Shown here: positions 29,594-38,146 of the stretch, in pieces
How the letters are laid out: every line of letters starts with the position of its first letter
Numbering within the stretch: position 1 is the stretch's first letter
Source of the DNA: Janthinobacterium sp. ROICE36
GTDB lineage: Bacteria > Pseudomonadota > Gammaproteobacteria > Burkholderiales > Burkholderiaceae_D
Assembly: GCF_002869965.1 (NCBI RefSeq)
Contig: NZ_PEBS01000010.1
Span: 43,764-107,763 of the forward strand
Length of the DNA: 64,000 bases
Reading direction: 5' to 3'
Program-made: the position numbers and the translations under genes
The notes under the pieces: generated by a model
Told to the model about the DNA's origin: nothing
Seen by the model: the letters and a program-made list of their open reading frames with translations, nothing else
The model's database searches: none

Positions 29594-30244
29594 ATGAAAC
29601 AAGATCCACGCTTTCCGAATTTGTTCATTACCGATCACCCTTTGATCCAGCACAAGCTGAGCCACATGCGCGAGCACGATACGTCGACGCGCACCTTTCG
29701 CGAATTGCTGAAGGAAATCACCTTGCTGATGGGCTATGAAATCACGCGCGACTTGCCGCTGACTACGCGCCAAATCACGACCCCGCTGGTGACCATCGAC
29801 GCGCCCGTCATTGCCGGCAAGAAACTGGCCATCGTCCCCATCCTGCGCGCCGGCATCGGCATGAGCGATGGCTTGCTGAACCTGGTGCCATCGGCGCGCG
29901 TGGGCCACATCGGCGTGTACCGCGATCCCACCACCCACATGCCCGTGGAATACCTGGTGCGCCTGCCGGACTTGAATGAACGCACTTTCATCCTGTGCGA
30001 CCCGATGGTGGCCACCGGCAATTCGGCCGTGTATGCCGTCGACGTGCTGAAGAAGCGGGGCGTGACGGACGAGCAGATCATCTTCCTGGCGCTGGTGGCC
30101 GCACCGGAAGGTGTGACCGTATTCCAGAACGCGCACCCGAACGTCAAGATGTTCTGCGCCTCGCTCGATTCGCACCTGGATGACCACGCTTACATCGTGC
30201 CGGGCCTCGGTGATGCCGGCGACCGCATCTTCGGCACCAAGTAA
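29594..30244 (+). CDS. upp: Uracil phosphoribosyltransferase
   Basis: A 216-residue salvage enzyme making UMP from uracil and PRPP. The PRPP loop is [14 protein letters not shown], the uracil-binding C-terminus ends with [17 protein letters not shown], and [11 protein letters not shown] near residue 85 is the family flexible loop. The ATG before KQDPRF was chosen; a longer frame upstream is not supported. The leader contains a CCACAG-GCGGG-CTGTGG dyad followed six bases later by a GATAAT box, a possible controlled promoter. An Hpt-domain gene follows at 16 bases. Confidence 0.95.
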   Translation: MKQDPRFPNLFITDHPLIQHKLSHMREHDTSTRTFRELLKEITLLMGYEITRDLPLTTRQITTPLVTIDAPVIAGKKLAIVPILRAGIGMSDGLLNLVPSARVGHIGVYRDPTTHMPVEYLVRLPDLNERTFILCDPMVATGNSAVYAVDVLKKRGVTDEQIIFLALVAAPEGVTVFQNAHPNVKMFCASLDSHLDDHAYIVPGLGDAGDRIFGTK

Positions 30245-30260
30245 GTCACTTCAGGCGAGT

Positions 30261-30629
30261 ATGACGATGGCAACCTTGATCGACCCGGATTTTCGCGCGC
30301 GCTTGCGCGTCCTGAATGACAAATATGCGGCTGGCGTGCCAGCCCTGATGCAAACGATTACGCAGGCAAGCGTCCGCTGCGATAGTGTAGGCCCCCGTCT
30401 GGAGCCGTTGACGGAACTGCACCGTGCGCTGCACGCGGTAGCCGGTTCGGCCGCCACCTTCGGCTTTGCTGCGCTGGGCCAGGAATGCCGGCGTATCGAA
30501 CAGCTGGTACGCGCCATGCTCAATGCCCCTGCACAAGCGGTGGCGGAATGGCCCGCCGTGCGGGTGCAAGTGGAAGCACTGCTGCTCTGGGCGGAGCGCG
30601 ATGCGGCCGCTACCCACTTCAGTGTGTGA
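30261..30629 (+). CDS. Hpt-domain phosphotransfer protein
   Basis: A 122-residue, all-helical protein consisting of a single Hpt domain. H58 in LHAVAGSAATFGF is the expected phospho-accepting histidine, in the usual H-x-x-A/K-G-S-A context. Single Hpt proteins relay phosphate between hybrid kinases and response regulators. It follows upp closely in the same direction, but no kinase gene is nearby; the response regulator at 20-22 kb is a possible but unproven partner. Confidence 0.78.
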   Translation: MTMATLIDPDFRARLRVLNDKYAAGVPALMQTITQASVRCDSVGPRLEPLTELHRALHAVAGSAATFGFAALGQECRRIEQLVRAMLNAPAQAVAEWPAVRVQVEALLLWAERDAAATHFSV

Positions 30630-30789
30630 GTTGCAGTGCCACAGTATTGTGGTTGCAATGATTCATTTGATACAACGCAAAGCACTCGCGTCGCAGATTA
30701 GGATATAGTGTGTCCATGCCGCTGGTACAGGGCGCCGCAAGACGGGGATTTGGCTATTAAAGTAGTGTTTGCAAGTTTATTTTGCGAAA

Positions 30790-30822
30790 GAATGGTTTTT
30801 CTCAGTTTTGTTGGTATAATTG
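30790..30822 (+). promoter_or_regulatory. Extended -10 promoter for cspA
   Basis: TGGTATAAT at 30812-30820 is a perfect extended -10 element. The -35 region is T-rich and weak. This predicts a 5' untranslated leader of about 100 bases before the cold shock gene, in line with the long leaders of cspA-type messages. Confidence 0.6.
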
Positions 30823-30927
30823 GGCATCGTTGGATTCGAGGTAGTAGTGCAGTTTGTCTGTCATTTCTTTCTTGCTTCAAACGATATAACGGGCGCAAGC
30901 CCAACTTAACTGAAATAGGAAATTGTA

Positions 30928-31131
30928 ATGGCAACTGGCATCGTAAAATGGTTCAATGATTCGAAGGGTTTCGGCTTTATTACCCCTGACGAAGGCGGCG
31001 AAGATCTGTTCGCTCACTTCTCGGCTATCCAGTCGAACGGCTTCAAGTCCCTGCAAGAGAACCAACGCGTTTCTTTTGAAGTGACCGCTGGCCCTAAAGG
31101 CAAGCAAGCTTCGAACATTCAGCCAATCTAA
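30928..31131 (+). CDS. cspA: Cold shock protein, CspA family
   Basis: A 67-residue OB-fold RNA/DNA chaperone. RNP1 is KGFGFIT and RNP2 is LFAHFS, both with the aromatic residues that stack on bases; the N-terminal [13 protein letters not shown] is typical. A ribosome site AGGAAAT lies 7 bases before the ATG. The leader is A+T-rich and long, and an intrinsic terminator follows at once, so it is a single-gene unit. Whether it is cold-inducible or constitutive cannot be read from sequence. Confidence 0.95.
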   Translation: MATGIVKWFNDSKGFGFITPDEGGEDLFAHFSAIQSNGFKSLQENQRVSFEVTAGPKGKQASNIQPI

Positions 31132-31156
31132 TACGCTGGATCAAACGAAATAAAGA

Positions 31157-31183
31157 AATCCTCGGTCTCCGAGGATTTTTTTT
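31157..31183 (+). terminator. Intrinsic terminator after cspA
   Basis: AATCCTCGG / TCT / CCGAGGATT forms a perfect 9-base-pair stem followed by eight T residues in total. Confidence 0.92.
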
Positions 31184-31306
31184 CGCCTGAATTTTCGTGA
31201 AGTATGGGTTTTGCCTGCCTTATGCGTGTGGTTTGTAGCTGGCATGGCCCTTGTTCTGCGCGCTTTGATTCAGCGTAGGTCGCGGGTGAGTCTTGTTTGG
31301 GCATCC

Positions 31307-32218
31307 TCAGATTGCCCGTTCACGCCAGTAATCTGCTTGCGAATAGCTATGCCTCAAAAAATCCACGAACGCCCGTATGCGCAGCGGCAAATGGCGGCGC
31401 TGGGCGAACACGGCATAAATATCGTTGCCCGGCGCGGCAAACTGGTCCAGTACCGTTACCAGCTGGCCCGAGGCGATTTCGGCGCCCACTTCCCACATCG
31501 AGCGCCATGCCAGCCCCTTGCCGGCCAGGGCCCAGTCGTGCAGTACTTCGCCATCGTTGCACACCATATTGCCCGCCACCTTTAAAATCACATTCTTGCC
31601 GTTTTCGCGGAAGGTCCAGCCCCGCTGGCTGCCTTCGCTGCTGATCGCCAGACAATTATGTTTCGCCAGGTCGGCCGGGATGCGCGGCGTGCCCGCCCGC
31701 TTCAGGTAGGCGGGCGAACCGACCAGCACGCGCTGGTTGTCTGCCAGCTTGGTGCTTACCAGCGAGGAATCGGACAGGCTGGCGATGCGGATAGCCACGT
31801 CGATGCCTTCGCCGATCAGGTCGACCAGGCGGTCGTTCAGGTTCAGCGATACCGTCACGTCGCGGTGCTCGGCCACGAACGAGGGGATCAAGGGCGCCAC
31901 GTGCTGACGCCCGAAGCCGGCCGGCGCGGAAATGAGCAAATGGCCGCTGGCCTTCACGCTGCGCTCGGCCACGGCCGCTTCCGCCTCTTCCAGCTTGCTC
32001 AGGATGCGCTGACAGTCTTCCAGGAAGGCGGCGCCTTCATTCGTCAAGGCTAGCTTGCGCGTCGTGCGCTGCAGCAATTTGACGCCCAGGCGCTGCTCCA
32101 GCGCGTCGAGGCGGCGGCCGATCATGGCCGGGGCAATGCCTTCCGCGCGCGCGGCGGCCGACAGGCTGCCCTTGGCGACCACTTCCACGAAGGTCGATAT
32201 TTGTCTGAACTGGCCCAT
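31307..32218 (-). CDS. LysR-family transcriptional regulator
   Basis: A 303-residue LysR-type regulator. The N-terminal winged helix-turn-helix (about 3-62: FVEVVAKGSLSAAARAEG, then RRLDALEQRLGVKLLQRTTR) is followed by a linker helix and a periplasmic-binding-type effector domain (about 92-295). It is divergent from aceB across 216 bases that contain a T-N11-A dyad, so it may regulate aceB and itself; the effector is unknown. It resembles the subgroup of LysR proteins with short T-T-R-K-L-A-L-T linkers. Confidence 0.9.
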   Translation of the reverse strand: MGQFRQISTFVEVVAKGSLSAAARAEGIAPAMIGRRLDALEQRLGVKLLQRTTRKLALTNEGAAFLEDCQRILSKLEEAEAAVAERSVKASGHLLISAPAGFGRQHVAPLIPSFVAEHRDVTVSLNLNDRLVDLIGEGIDVAIRIASLSDSSLVSTKLADNQRVLVGSPAYLKRAGTPRIPADLAKHNCLAISSEGSQRGWTFRENGKNVILKVAGNMVCNDGEVLHDWALAGKGLAWRSMWEVGAEIASGQLVTVLDQFAAPGNDIYAVFAQRRHLPLRIRAFVDFLRHSYSQADYWRERAI

Positions 32219-32293
32219 GCTGTGCTCTCGTTATGGCATCACTTGTGATAAAAACGCATAGATGAAGTGATTTTTAATCTCGTTTCCATGCCT

Positions 32294-32310
32294 TATAGTG
32301 CAATACTATA
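32294..32310. promoter_or_regulatory. LysR-type operator candidate
   Basis: TATAGT-GCAAT-ACTATA is a perfect 6-base dyad with a 5-base spacer and contains the T-N11-A LysR box. A second dyad, ATCAC-TT-GTGAT, lies at 32238-32249 near the regulator's start. Both are in the gap between the LysR gene and aceB. Confidence 0.55.
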
Positions 32311-32434
32311 GAACAAATGCGCCGCCCGGCAGAGTGTTTTTGCGCCTTTGTCCGGCTTGTCCGCGCAGTCATTCAGCTTATACTTGGATCACCAGATTAC
32401 CTTTGCTTATATTGATCAAAAACCGGAGAACTTC

Positions 32435-34033
32435 ATGACGCAGAACACGATCGCACTTCCAGAAGGCATGCAAATCACGGGTGATATCCAGCCCGGCTAC
32501 GAGCAGATCCTCACGCCGGCAGCGCTGGCGTTGGTGGCCAAGCTGACGCGCGCTTTCGAGCCGCGCCGCCAGCAATTGCTGGCCGTGCGCGTGGAACGCG
32601 CCAAGCGCCTCGACGCGGGCGAGCGTCCTGATTTCCTGCCAGAAACCGCGCACATTCGCGACGGCGACTGGAAGATCGCGCCGATCCCGAAGGCGCTCGA
32701 ATGCCGCCGCGTGGAAATCACCGGTCCCGTCGAGCGCAAGATGGTCATCAACGCCTTCAATTCCGGCGCGGACAGCTACATGACGGACTTCGAGGATTCG
32801 AACACGCCGAACTGGGATAACCAGTTGACGGGCCAGATCAATATGTTCGATGCCGTGCGCAAGACGATTTCGCTGGAGCAAAATGGCAAGTCGTACAAGC
32901 TGAACGACAAGATCGCCACCCTCGTCGTGCGTCCGCGCGGCTGGCACCTCGATGAAAAGCACGTGCTGGTCGATGGCAAGCGCATTTCCGGTGGTATTTT
33001 CGATTTCGCCCTGTTCATGTTCCATAACGCCAAGGAACAATTGGCGCGCGGCGCCGGCCCGTATTTCTACCTGCCGAAGATGGAATCGCACCTGGAAGCG
33101 CGCCTGTGGAACGATATTTTCGTCATGACGCAAAACGAATTGGGTTTGCCACAGGGCACGATCAAGGCGACTGTCCTGATCGAAACCATTTTGGCGGCGT
33201 TTGAAATGGATGAAATCCTGTATGAACTGAAAGAACACAGCTCGGGCCTGAACGCGGGCCGCTGGGATTACATCTTCTCGTGCATCAAGAAATTCAAGCT
33301 GGACAAGGATTTCTGCCTGGCAGACCGCGCCAAAGTCACGATGACGGCGCCATTCATGCGCGCCTACGCCTTGCTGTTGCTGAAAACGTGTCATCAACGC
33401 GGCGCACCAGCGATAGGCGGCATGGCAGCCTTGATCCCGATCAAGAACGATCCGGAAAAGAATGATATCGCCATGGGCGGCGTGCGCACCGACAAGGCGC
33501 GCGATGCCACCGATGGCTACGACGGCGGCTGGGTGGCCCATCCGGGCCTGGTGGAGCTGGCCATGGGCGAATTCACGAAAGTGCTGGGCGACAAGCCGAA
33601 CCAGATCGAGAAGCAGCGTCCCGACATCGATGTGAAAGCGTCGGACTTGCTGAATTTCCAGCCGGAAGCGCCGATCACGGAAGCGGGCTTGCGCTACAAC
33701 ATCAACGTGGGTATCCACTACCTGGGCAGCTGGCTGGCCGGCAACGGTTGCGTGCCTATCCATAACCTGATGGAAGATGCGGCCACGGCCGAGATCAGCC
33801 GCTCGCAAGTGTGGCAGTGGATTCGTTCCAGCAAGGGTGTGCTGGAAGATGGCCGCAAGGTCACGGCTGATATGGTGCGCGCCATGATTCCGGAAGAGCT
33901 GGCCAAGGTGCAGCGCGATGCGCCAGGCGGCAACGGTCCGACCTATGTGCGTGCCGGCCAAATTTTCGAGGAAATGTCGACGTCGGAATCGTTCGCTGAA
34001 TTCCTGACCTTGCCGCTGTACGAAGAAATCTGA
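32435..34033 (+). CDS. aceB: Malate synthase A
   Basis: The glyoxylate-shunt enzyme that condenses glyoxylate with acetyl-CoA to malate (532 aa; E. coli AceB has 533). Family segments include [29 protein letters not shown] with the catalytic arginine, and [13 protein letters not shown]. The ATG before TQNTIALP has GGAGAA seven bases upstream, better than the first possible start 29 codons earlier. Isocitrate lyase is not next to it. A weak promoter (TTGGAT, 18 bases, TATATT) lies just ahead. Probably controlled by the divergent LysR gene. A terminator follows. Confidence 0.95.
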   Translation: MTQNTIALPEGMQITGDIQPGYEQILTPAALALVAKLTRAFEPRRQQLLAVRVERAKRLDAGERPDFLPETAHIRDGDWKIAPIPKALECRRVEITGPVERKMVINAFNSGADSYMTDFEDSNTPNWDNQLTGQINMFDAVRKTISLEQNGKSYKLNDKIATLVVRPRGWHLDEKHVLVDGKRISGGIFDFALFMFHNAKEQLARGAGPYFYLPKMESHLEARLWNDIFVMTQNELGLPQGTIKATVLIETILAAFEMDEILYELKEHSSGLNAGRWDYIFSCIKKFKLDKDFCLADRAKVTMTAPFMRAYALLLLKTCHQRGAPAIGGMAALIPIKNDPEKNDIAMGGVRTDKARDATDGYDGGWVAHPGLVELAMGEFTKVLGDKPNQIEKQRPDIDVKASDLLNFQPEAPITEAGLRYNINVGIHYLGSWLAGNGCVPIHNLMEDAATAEISRSQVWQWIRSSKGVLEDGRKVTADMVRAMIPEELAKVQRDAPGGNGPTYVRAGQIFEEMSTSESFAEFLTLPLYEEI

Positions 34034-34053
34034 TCCTGATCAACTAAATCCAT

Positions 34054-34095
34054 AAAAAATCCCGGTAGATGCTTCATGGCACTACCGGGATTTTT
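34054..34095 (+). terminator. Intrinsic terminator after aceB
   Basis: AAAAAATCCCGGTAG and CTACCGGGATTTTT pair around a 13-base loop, with A and T tracts on the two sides, so it may act in both directions. Confidence 0.88.
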
Positions 34096-34113
34096 GTATT
34101 GAAGTCTGCCGCG

Positions 34114-34229
34114 CCTGACAAAACCGTAGCGAGCGGAAGGGATAGGTGGTCGAGAGGCGGAACTGTACTGTCAGTACAGTGAGCATCGCAGGCCGCCTAT
34201 GCCGACGCGCAGTAGGTTTGGTCAGGTGT
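34114..34229. repeat. Dispersed structured palindrome, copy 2
   Basis: The second copy of the repeat at 24018-24135. Ends are CCTGACAAAACC and GGTTTGGTCAGG; the apical stem is ACTGTACT/AGTACAGT with a GTC loop. Compared with copy 1 the stem differs at paired positions that still match. It abuts the stop codon of gloB with the same two-base spacing seen at the HDOD gene. Confidence 0.85.
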
Positions 34230-34231
34230 CC

Positions 34232-35041
34232 TCAGAAGTTATTTTTCCACATGCGTAGTGCGGCAAATGCTTCCACGGGCGAAGCGTCGCTGGCCAGCTT
34301 GCCTTCCACCTTCAGGCTGTTCAGGATGGCCGGTTCGCGGTAGCGCAGGAAGGGGTTGGTGGCCTTCTCAAGGGCAATGGTCGACGGCACGGTGGATAAA
34401 CCTTGCTGGCGCTTTTCCGTGTCGATGGCGATGCGTTCCTGCAAGGCCAGGTTACCCGGTTCGACGGCGTTGGCGAAGCGCAGATTGGACAAGGTGTACT
34501 CATGCGCGCAAAATACCTGCGTATCGTCGGGCAGGGCGGCCAGCTTGCCCAGCGAGTCGGCCATCTGGCCCGGCGTGCCTTCGAACAGGCGGCCGCAGCC
34601 GCCGGCAAACAGGGTGTCGCCGGAAAACAGCCATGGTGCGCCGCTGCGCTCGTCGCGCTGGCGCACATAGGCGATATGCCCCTTCGTGTGGCCGGGCACG
34701 TCGATGACCGTCATCTGCAAGCCCAGCTCGGCCACATAGGCAACATCGCCTTCGGCAAGCGCTTGCGTGATGGCTGTGATAGCCTCATTGCGCGGGCCGA
34801 AGACGGGCACGGCGAAATGCTGCAACAATTCAGGCACGCCACCCGTGTGGTCGGCGTGGTGGTGCGTGAGTAAAATGGCGGACAAGGTCAACTGATGGGC
34901 TTGCAGCGCATCGAGGATGACCATCGCATCGCCGGGGTCGACCACGGCGGCGTGGCGGCCGTCATGGATCAGCCACAAGTAATTGTCGGCAAAGGCGGGC
35001 ACGGCAAGTACCGATAAAGCGTGTTCAGGGGAATGTGTCAT
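34232..35041 (-). CDS. gloB: Hydroxyacylglutathione hydrolase (glyoxalase II)
   Basis: A 269-residue metallo-beta-lactamase-fold enzyme that hydrolyses S-D-lactoylglutathione in methylglyoxal detoxification. The metal motif is THHHADH (T59-H65), further ligands are in VPGHTKGHI and [17 protein letters not shown], and the C-terminal domain ends with the Arg/Lys-rich ALRMWKNNF typical of GloB. The chosen ATG (THSPEHAL) lacks a strong ribosome site; a longer frame exists upstream but runs into the divergent methyltransferase gene. The neighbourhood with methyltransferase, rnhA and dnaQ is conserved in proteobacteria. Confidence 0.94.
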   Translation of the reverse strand: MTHSPEHALSVLAVPAFADNYLWLIHDGRHAAVVDPGDAMVILDALQAHQLTLSAILLTHHHADHTGGVPELLQHFAVPVFGPRNEAITAITQALAEGDVAYVAELGLQMTVIDVPGHTKGHIAYVRQRDERSGAPWLFSGDTLFAGGCGRLFEGTPGQMADSLGKLAALPDDTQVFCAHEYTLSNLRFANAVEPGNLALQERIAIDTEKRQQGLSTVPSTIALEKATNPFLRYREPAILNSLKVEGKLASDASPVEAFAALRMWKNNF

Positions 35042-35060
35042 GAGCAAAAGAGAAAACTGA

Positions 35061-35837
35061 ATGGACAGTGTGGCATCCGAAAAATCCATTATAGCGCTTG
35101 ACGGCTGGCTGCAGACACCGGCCGGTGTGTACGTACGTGCCTGGGAGCAGCAATGCCTCGACAACCTGACCGTCGACATCTTCGGTTACAACGCCGTGCA
35201 GATCGGCTTGCCCCAGCTCGACGCGCTGGCCGCCAGCCGCATGCCGAACAAATGGCTGCTCGATTCGCGCCTGCCTTTGCTTGCGCCGCAAGAGAGCCGT
35301 TTGACCCTGGTGGCCGCCTTCGACGAGCTGCCGTTCGACTCGCAAAGCCTGGACCTGGTGGTCTTGCCGCACGTACTCGAATTTGCCGCCGAGCCGCACC
35401 AGGTCTTGCGCGAAGTCGAGCGTGTGCTGATACCGGAGGGGCGCGTCATCGTCTGCGGCTTCAATCCGGCCAGCCTGTGGGGCATGCGCCAGGGCCTGGG
35501 GCGGGTTACGGGGCGCCATTACCTGCCGCAGGCAGGCGAGCTGATCTCTATGCCGCGCATGAAAGACTGGTTAAAATTGCTGAACATGGGCGTCAGCCAA
35601 AGCCACTTCGGCTGCTACGCACCTGCTTGCAGGACAGAAAAATGGCTGCGCCGTAACGCCTTCATGGATAAGGCCGGTGCGCGCTGGTGGCCATATCTGG
35701 GCGCAGTGTATATAGTGCAGGCGATCAAGCGCGTCAAAGGGATGCGTTTGATCGGTCCGGCGTGGACCAAGAAACCGGCGACGGTGCCGGCAGGCGCACC
35801 GGTCACGAATAAAAGGCGGGAACAGCAAGATGGATAA
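35061..35837 (+). CDS. SAM-dependent methyltransferase domain protein
   Basis: A 258-residue class I methyltransferase of the Methyltransf_11 type. The glycine-rich SAM loop is not recognisable, but the acidic [16 protein letters not shown] [16 protein letters not shown] motif IV and the following [21 protein letters not shown] motif are clear. The loss of motif I is usual for this gloB/rnhA-linked family. The 3' end overlaps rnhA by 8 bases. Substrate unknown; catalytic activity is uncertain. Confidence 0.82.
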   Translation: MDSVASEKSIIALDGWLQTPAGVYVRAWEQQCLDNLTVDIFGYNAVQIGLPQLDALAASRMPNKWLLDSRLPLLAPQESRLTLVAAFDELPFDSQSLDLVVLPHVLEFAAEPHQVLREVERVLIPEGRVIVCGFNPASLWGMRQGLGRVTGRHYLPQAGELISMPRMKDWLKLLNMGVSQSHFGCYAPACRTEKWLRRNAFMDKAGARWWPYLGAVYIVQAIKRVKGMRLIGPAWTKKPATVPAGAPVTNKRREQQDG

Positions 35838-36267
35838 GGTTGAGATTTATGCCGATGGCGCATGCAAGGGCAATCCCGGCACGGGCGGCTGGGGCGCGCT
35901 GATGGTGGCCGATGGCGCCAAGAAAGAAATTTACGGCGGAGAACTCAATACGACGAATAACCGCATGGAATTGAAGGCCGTGATCGAAGCCTTGACGGCG
36001 CTCAAACGTCCTTGCCAGGTAGTGTTGTATACAGATAGCCAGTATGTCCAGAAGGGCATCAGCGAATGGATCCACGGCTGGAAGGCGCGCGGCTGGAAAA
36101 CGGCGGCCAAGGCGCCCGTCAAGAACGTCGACTTGTGGCAAGCCCTCGATACGGCCCAGGCCGTCCATGAGGTGGAATGGCGCTGGGTGCGCGGCCACAA
36201 TGGCCATCCGGGCAATGAGCGGGCCGATGAGCTGGCCAATATGGGCGTGGACACCGTGCGCGCGTAA
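35830..36267 (+). CDS. rnhA: Ribonuclease HI
   Basis: A 145-residue endonuclease that degrades RNA in RNA-DNA hybrids. The four acidic residues are D9 ([11 protein letters not shown]), E47 (NRMELKAVI), D69 (YTDSQYV) and D133 (NERADELA); the basic handle region ([19 protein letters not shown]) and H-N-G-H loop are present. It overlaps the methyltransferase gene and is followed by a hairpin, then dnaQ, as in many proteobacteria. Confidence 0.96.
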   Translation: MDKVEIYADGACKGNPGTGGWGALMVADGAKKEIYGGELNTTNNRMELKAVIEALTALKRPCQVVLYTDSQYVQKGISEWIHGWKARGWKTAAKAPVKNVDLWQALDTAQAVHEVEWRWVRGHNGHPGNERADELANMGVDTVRA

Positions 36268-36294
36268 GCCTGCCCGGCGTCGCGAGTTGTCATC

Positions 36295-36340
36295 GAAGGG
36301 CACAGGTTTGCTATACTGTGCCCTTCGCTTTTTGCTTTTA
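36295..36340 (+). terminator. Hairpin terminator between rnhA and dnaQ
   Basis: GAAGGGCACAG and CTGTGCCCTTC form a perfect 11-base-pair stem with a 10-base loop, followed by GCTTTTTGCTTTT. The loop contains TATA and the right arm TATACT, which could serve as a -10 element for dnaQ. Confidence 0.75.
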
Positions 36341-36354
36341 CGACGGAATCTGCC

Positions 36355-37071
36355 ATGCGTCAAATTGTTCTCGATACTGAAACCACCGGCCTGAACCCGC
36401 GCACGGGCGACCGCATCCTGGAGATCGGGGCGGTCGAACTGAACAATCGCATGTTGACGGGAAATAATTTTCACCATTACATCAATCCCGAGCGCGATTC
36501 GGAAGAGGGCGCGCTGGCCGTCCACGGATTGACGACGGAATTCCTCAGCGACAAGCCGAAATTCGCGGAGATCGCGGAAGAATTCCGCACGTTTATCGCC
36601 GGCGCCGAACTGATCATCCACAACGCCCCGTTCGATATCGGTTTCCTCAACGCGGAATTCAAGCGCCTGAACCTGCCGCCCGTGCATGAGCAAGTGCATG
36701 GCGTGATCGATACCCTGGTGCAGGCGAAGGAAATGCATCCGGGCAAGCGCAACTCGCTCGATGCCCTGTGCGACCGTTACGGCGTGTCGAACGCCCACCG
36801 CAAGCTGCACGGCGCGCTGCTCGACTCCGAATTGCTGGCCGACGTCTACTTGGCCATGACGCGGGGGCAAAACAGCCTGAGCATGGAAGAAGAAGTGGAA
36901 GTGGCTGCCGACGGCGCCGTGCTGGAAATCGTGCCCCTGGCGGAAGTCCTTTTCCAGAACGCCACGGCCGACGAGCTTGCCGCCCACGAAGCCACCATCG
37001 CCGGGCTCGACAAGGCCGCCAAAGGCCAGTGCATCTGGACCGCCGTCCTGGCGCCACCAGCGGCCGCCTGA
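36355..37071 (+). CDS. dnaQ: DNA polymerase III epsilon subunit
   Basis: The 3'-5' proofreading exonuclease of the replicative polymerase (238 aa). ExoI is DTETTGLNP (residues 7-15), ExoII is HNAPFDIGFL (89-98) and ExoIII has H152 and D157 (HGALLD). After residue 170 the sequence QNSLSM (172-177) matches the beta-clamp-binding motif, and the remaining C-terminal segment should bind the alpha subunit. It follows rnhA, the standard order. Confidence 0.96.
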   Translation: MRQIVLDTETTGLNPRTGDRILEIGAVELNNRMLTGNNFHHYINPERDSEEGALAVHGLTTEFLSDKPKFAEIAEEFRTFIAGAELIIHNAPFDIGFLNAEFKRLNLPPVHEQVHGVIDTLVQAKEMHPGKRNSLDALCDRYGVSNAHRKLHGALLDSELLADVYLAMTRGQNSLSMEEEVEVAADGAVLEIVPLAEVLFQNATADELAAHEATIAGLDKAAKGQCIWTAVLAPPAAA

Positions 37072-37111
37072 GAAAAAAAGCGGGACATGCTAAATTTCCT
37101 GTTGCCAGCCC

Positions 37112-37141
37112 TTGCAGATGCCGCAACACCTATGCGATAAT
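37112..37141 (+). promoter_or_regulatory. Promoter for tRNA-Val
   Basis: TTGCAG at 37112-37117 and GATAAT at 37136-37141 are separated by 18 bases. Transcription would start only a few bases before the tRNA. Confidence 0.6.
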
Positions 37142-37153
37142 TCGCCTCGCTTC

Positions 37154-37228
37154 GGGAGGTTAGCTCAGGGGTAGAGCACTGCATTCACACTGCAGGGGTC
37201 GCAAGTTCGAAACTTGCACTTCCCACCA
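37154..37228 (+). tRNA. tRNA-Val (anticodon CAC)
   Basis: A full cloverleaf can be drawn: acceptor GGGAGGT pairs with ACTTCCC (one G-T pair), the D arm is GCTC/GAGC, the anticodon stem CTGCA/TGCAG encloses TTCACAC with anticodon CAC, and the T arm is GCAAG/CTTGC around TTCGAAA. Discriminator A and an encoded CCA end the gene. CAC reads the valine codon GTG. Confidence 0.96.
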
Positions 37229-37245
37229 AGAATTAGTTTGATATC

Positions 37246-37278
37246 AAAGGCTTACACTGATGAGGTGTAGGCCTTTTT
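37246..37278 (+). terminator. Terminator after tRNA-Val
   Basis: AAAGGC-T-TACAC pairs with GTGTA-G-GCCTTT through one G-T pair, followed by a T tract. Confidence 0.75.
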
Positions 37279-37582
37279 TGTTGGGTCTGCAAGAAGTGAC
37301 GTACGGAAAACTGTTTTGATCTGTTGCGCTGGCTTTGACGTTGTCCAGTGCGCAAGATCATGTTCATTTTCGGCCACGGATAGGCGTCTGAAAGCAGCTT
37401 CAGTATCCCTTTCAAAAGAACGATGTCCTGCCCGCCGACACAGTATCGGCGGGGGAAGCACTCAAGCGTTGAATACTGGCTCGTCCAGCAACAGCGATGA
37501 TCTTTTTCTTTCGTGAATAGCCATGCGAACAGCTCGCCGTGGGTGGGCAGGCGCGGGGTCGCGCAGCGCTGCTCCATCAAGT
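37279..37582. other. Non-coding or decayed stretch after the tRNA
   Basis: No convincing gene was seen. It contains a hairpin CCCGCCGA/TCGGCGGG at 37431-37453. Short open frames on both strands lack family resemblance and ribosome sites. It leads into a gene remnant, which suggests decay of a former insertion or gene block next to the tRNA. Confidence 0.5.
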
Positions 37583-37799
37583 CTTGCGGGCCTGCCTGCC
37601 GATATTGTCGAAGCAATCAAGTATTACACGAAGCCACGCGGCCAGCAGCCAAATTCTCCCAAGAAGCTGGGTCTCGTCAGTAGCGGCCCGGCCATCGGCT
37701 GGGATGCGTTCCGCCTGGCTGAGCGCTTGCTATCGCGATGGGCATCAGCTGTATAGCCGCGCTTTTTCGGAGAGCAAGACCTTGCCGATTATACAATGA
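37583..37799 (+). pseudogene. Remnant of an alpha/beta hydrolase gene
   Basis: The frame first reads IVEAIKYYTKPRGQ ... IGWDAFRLAERLLSR, which looks like the middle of a DLH-like alpha/beta hydrolase (segment between the nucleophile and the acid). The sequence then continues in another frame as YRDGHQLYSRAFSESKTLPI, which fits the helix and strand before the catalytic histidine. Start, nucleophile region and C-terminus are missing. It is therefore a frameshifted fragment. The match is from memory of the family pattern and is moderate. Confidence 0.5.
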
Positions 37800-37945
37800 G
37801 CAAACCACTCTGATCTTTACGACGAACCCGCTGCGACATGCGCGGCGCTCGCGCATCGCTGTGCAGGCGCGCGCTGATGTCATGGCAAGTCGGCTAAGCT
37901 CGCGCCATACAGGAGGCGCATGTCCTACATCCTCGAACTATTACC

Positions 37946-38146
37946 ATGGCAGCTTCGCTGCTGGCGGCCTGGCTGCTGGGCTCGCGCACGGACGCCCGGC
38001 GCTTTGCCGGGTTTTGGGTTTTCTTGGTCTGCAATGCGCTGTGGGTTTGCTGCGGCTGGCCAGATGAAGCCTGGGCCTTGATCGTGCTAAACGTTTGCCT
38101 GGCGCTGACGCCTGTGCGCGGCATCGTCAAGAACGAGCGGGCGTGA
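37946..38146 (+). CDS. Small two-helix membrane protein (possibly frameshifted at its start)
   Basis: A 66-residue protein with two hydrophobic helices (about 1-32 and 42-57) and a basic end (RGIVKNERA). The pattern, FWVFLVCNALWVCCGWPDEAWALIVLN, cut by a short turn, resembles small PnuC-like or unannotated inner-membrane proteins of proteobacteria. A strong AGGAGG and an ATG at 37920 lie upstream but in another frame; one missing base before this ATG would join them into a 75-residue protein beginning MSYILELLP. So this is either a recent frameshift or a protein starting here without a ribosome site. Confidence 0.5.
   Translation: MAASLLAAWLLGSRTDARRFAGFWVFLVCNALWVCCGWPDEAWALIVLNVCLALTPVRGIVKNERA

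Noticed and set aside
32378..33961. A 527-codon open frame antisense to aceB
   Set aside because: It is a shadow of the strong codon bias of malate synthase and overlaps the LysR/aceB control region.
34146..34343. A short open frame inside the second structured repeat
   Set aside because: It covers the repeat and the 3' end of gloB in antisense; no ribosome site and no family match.
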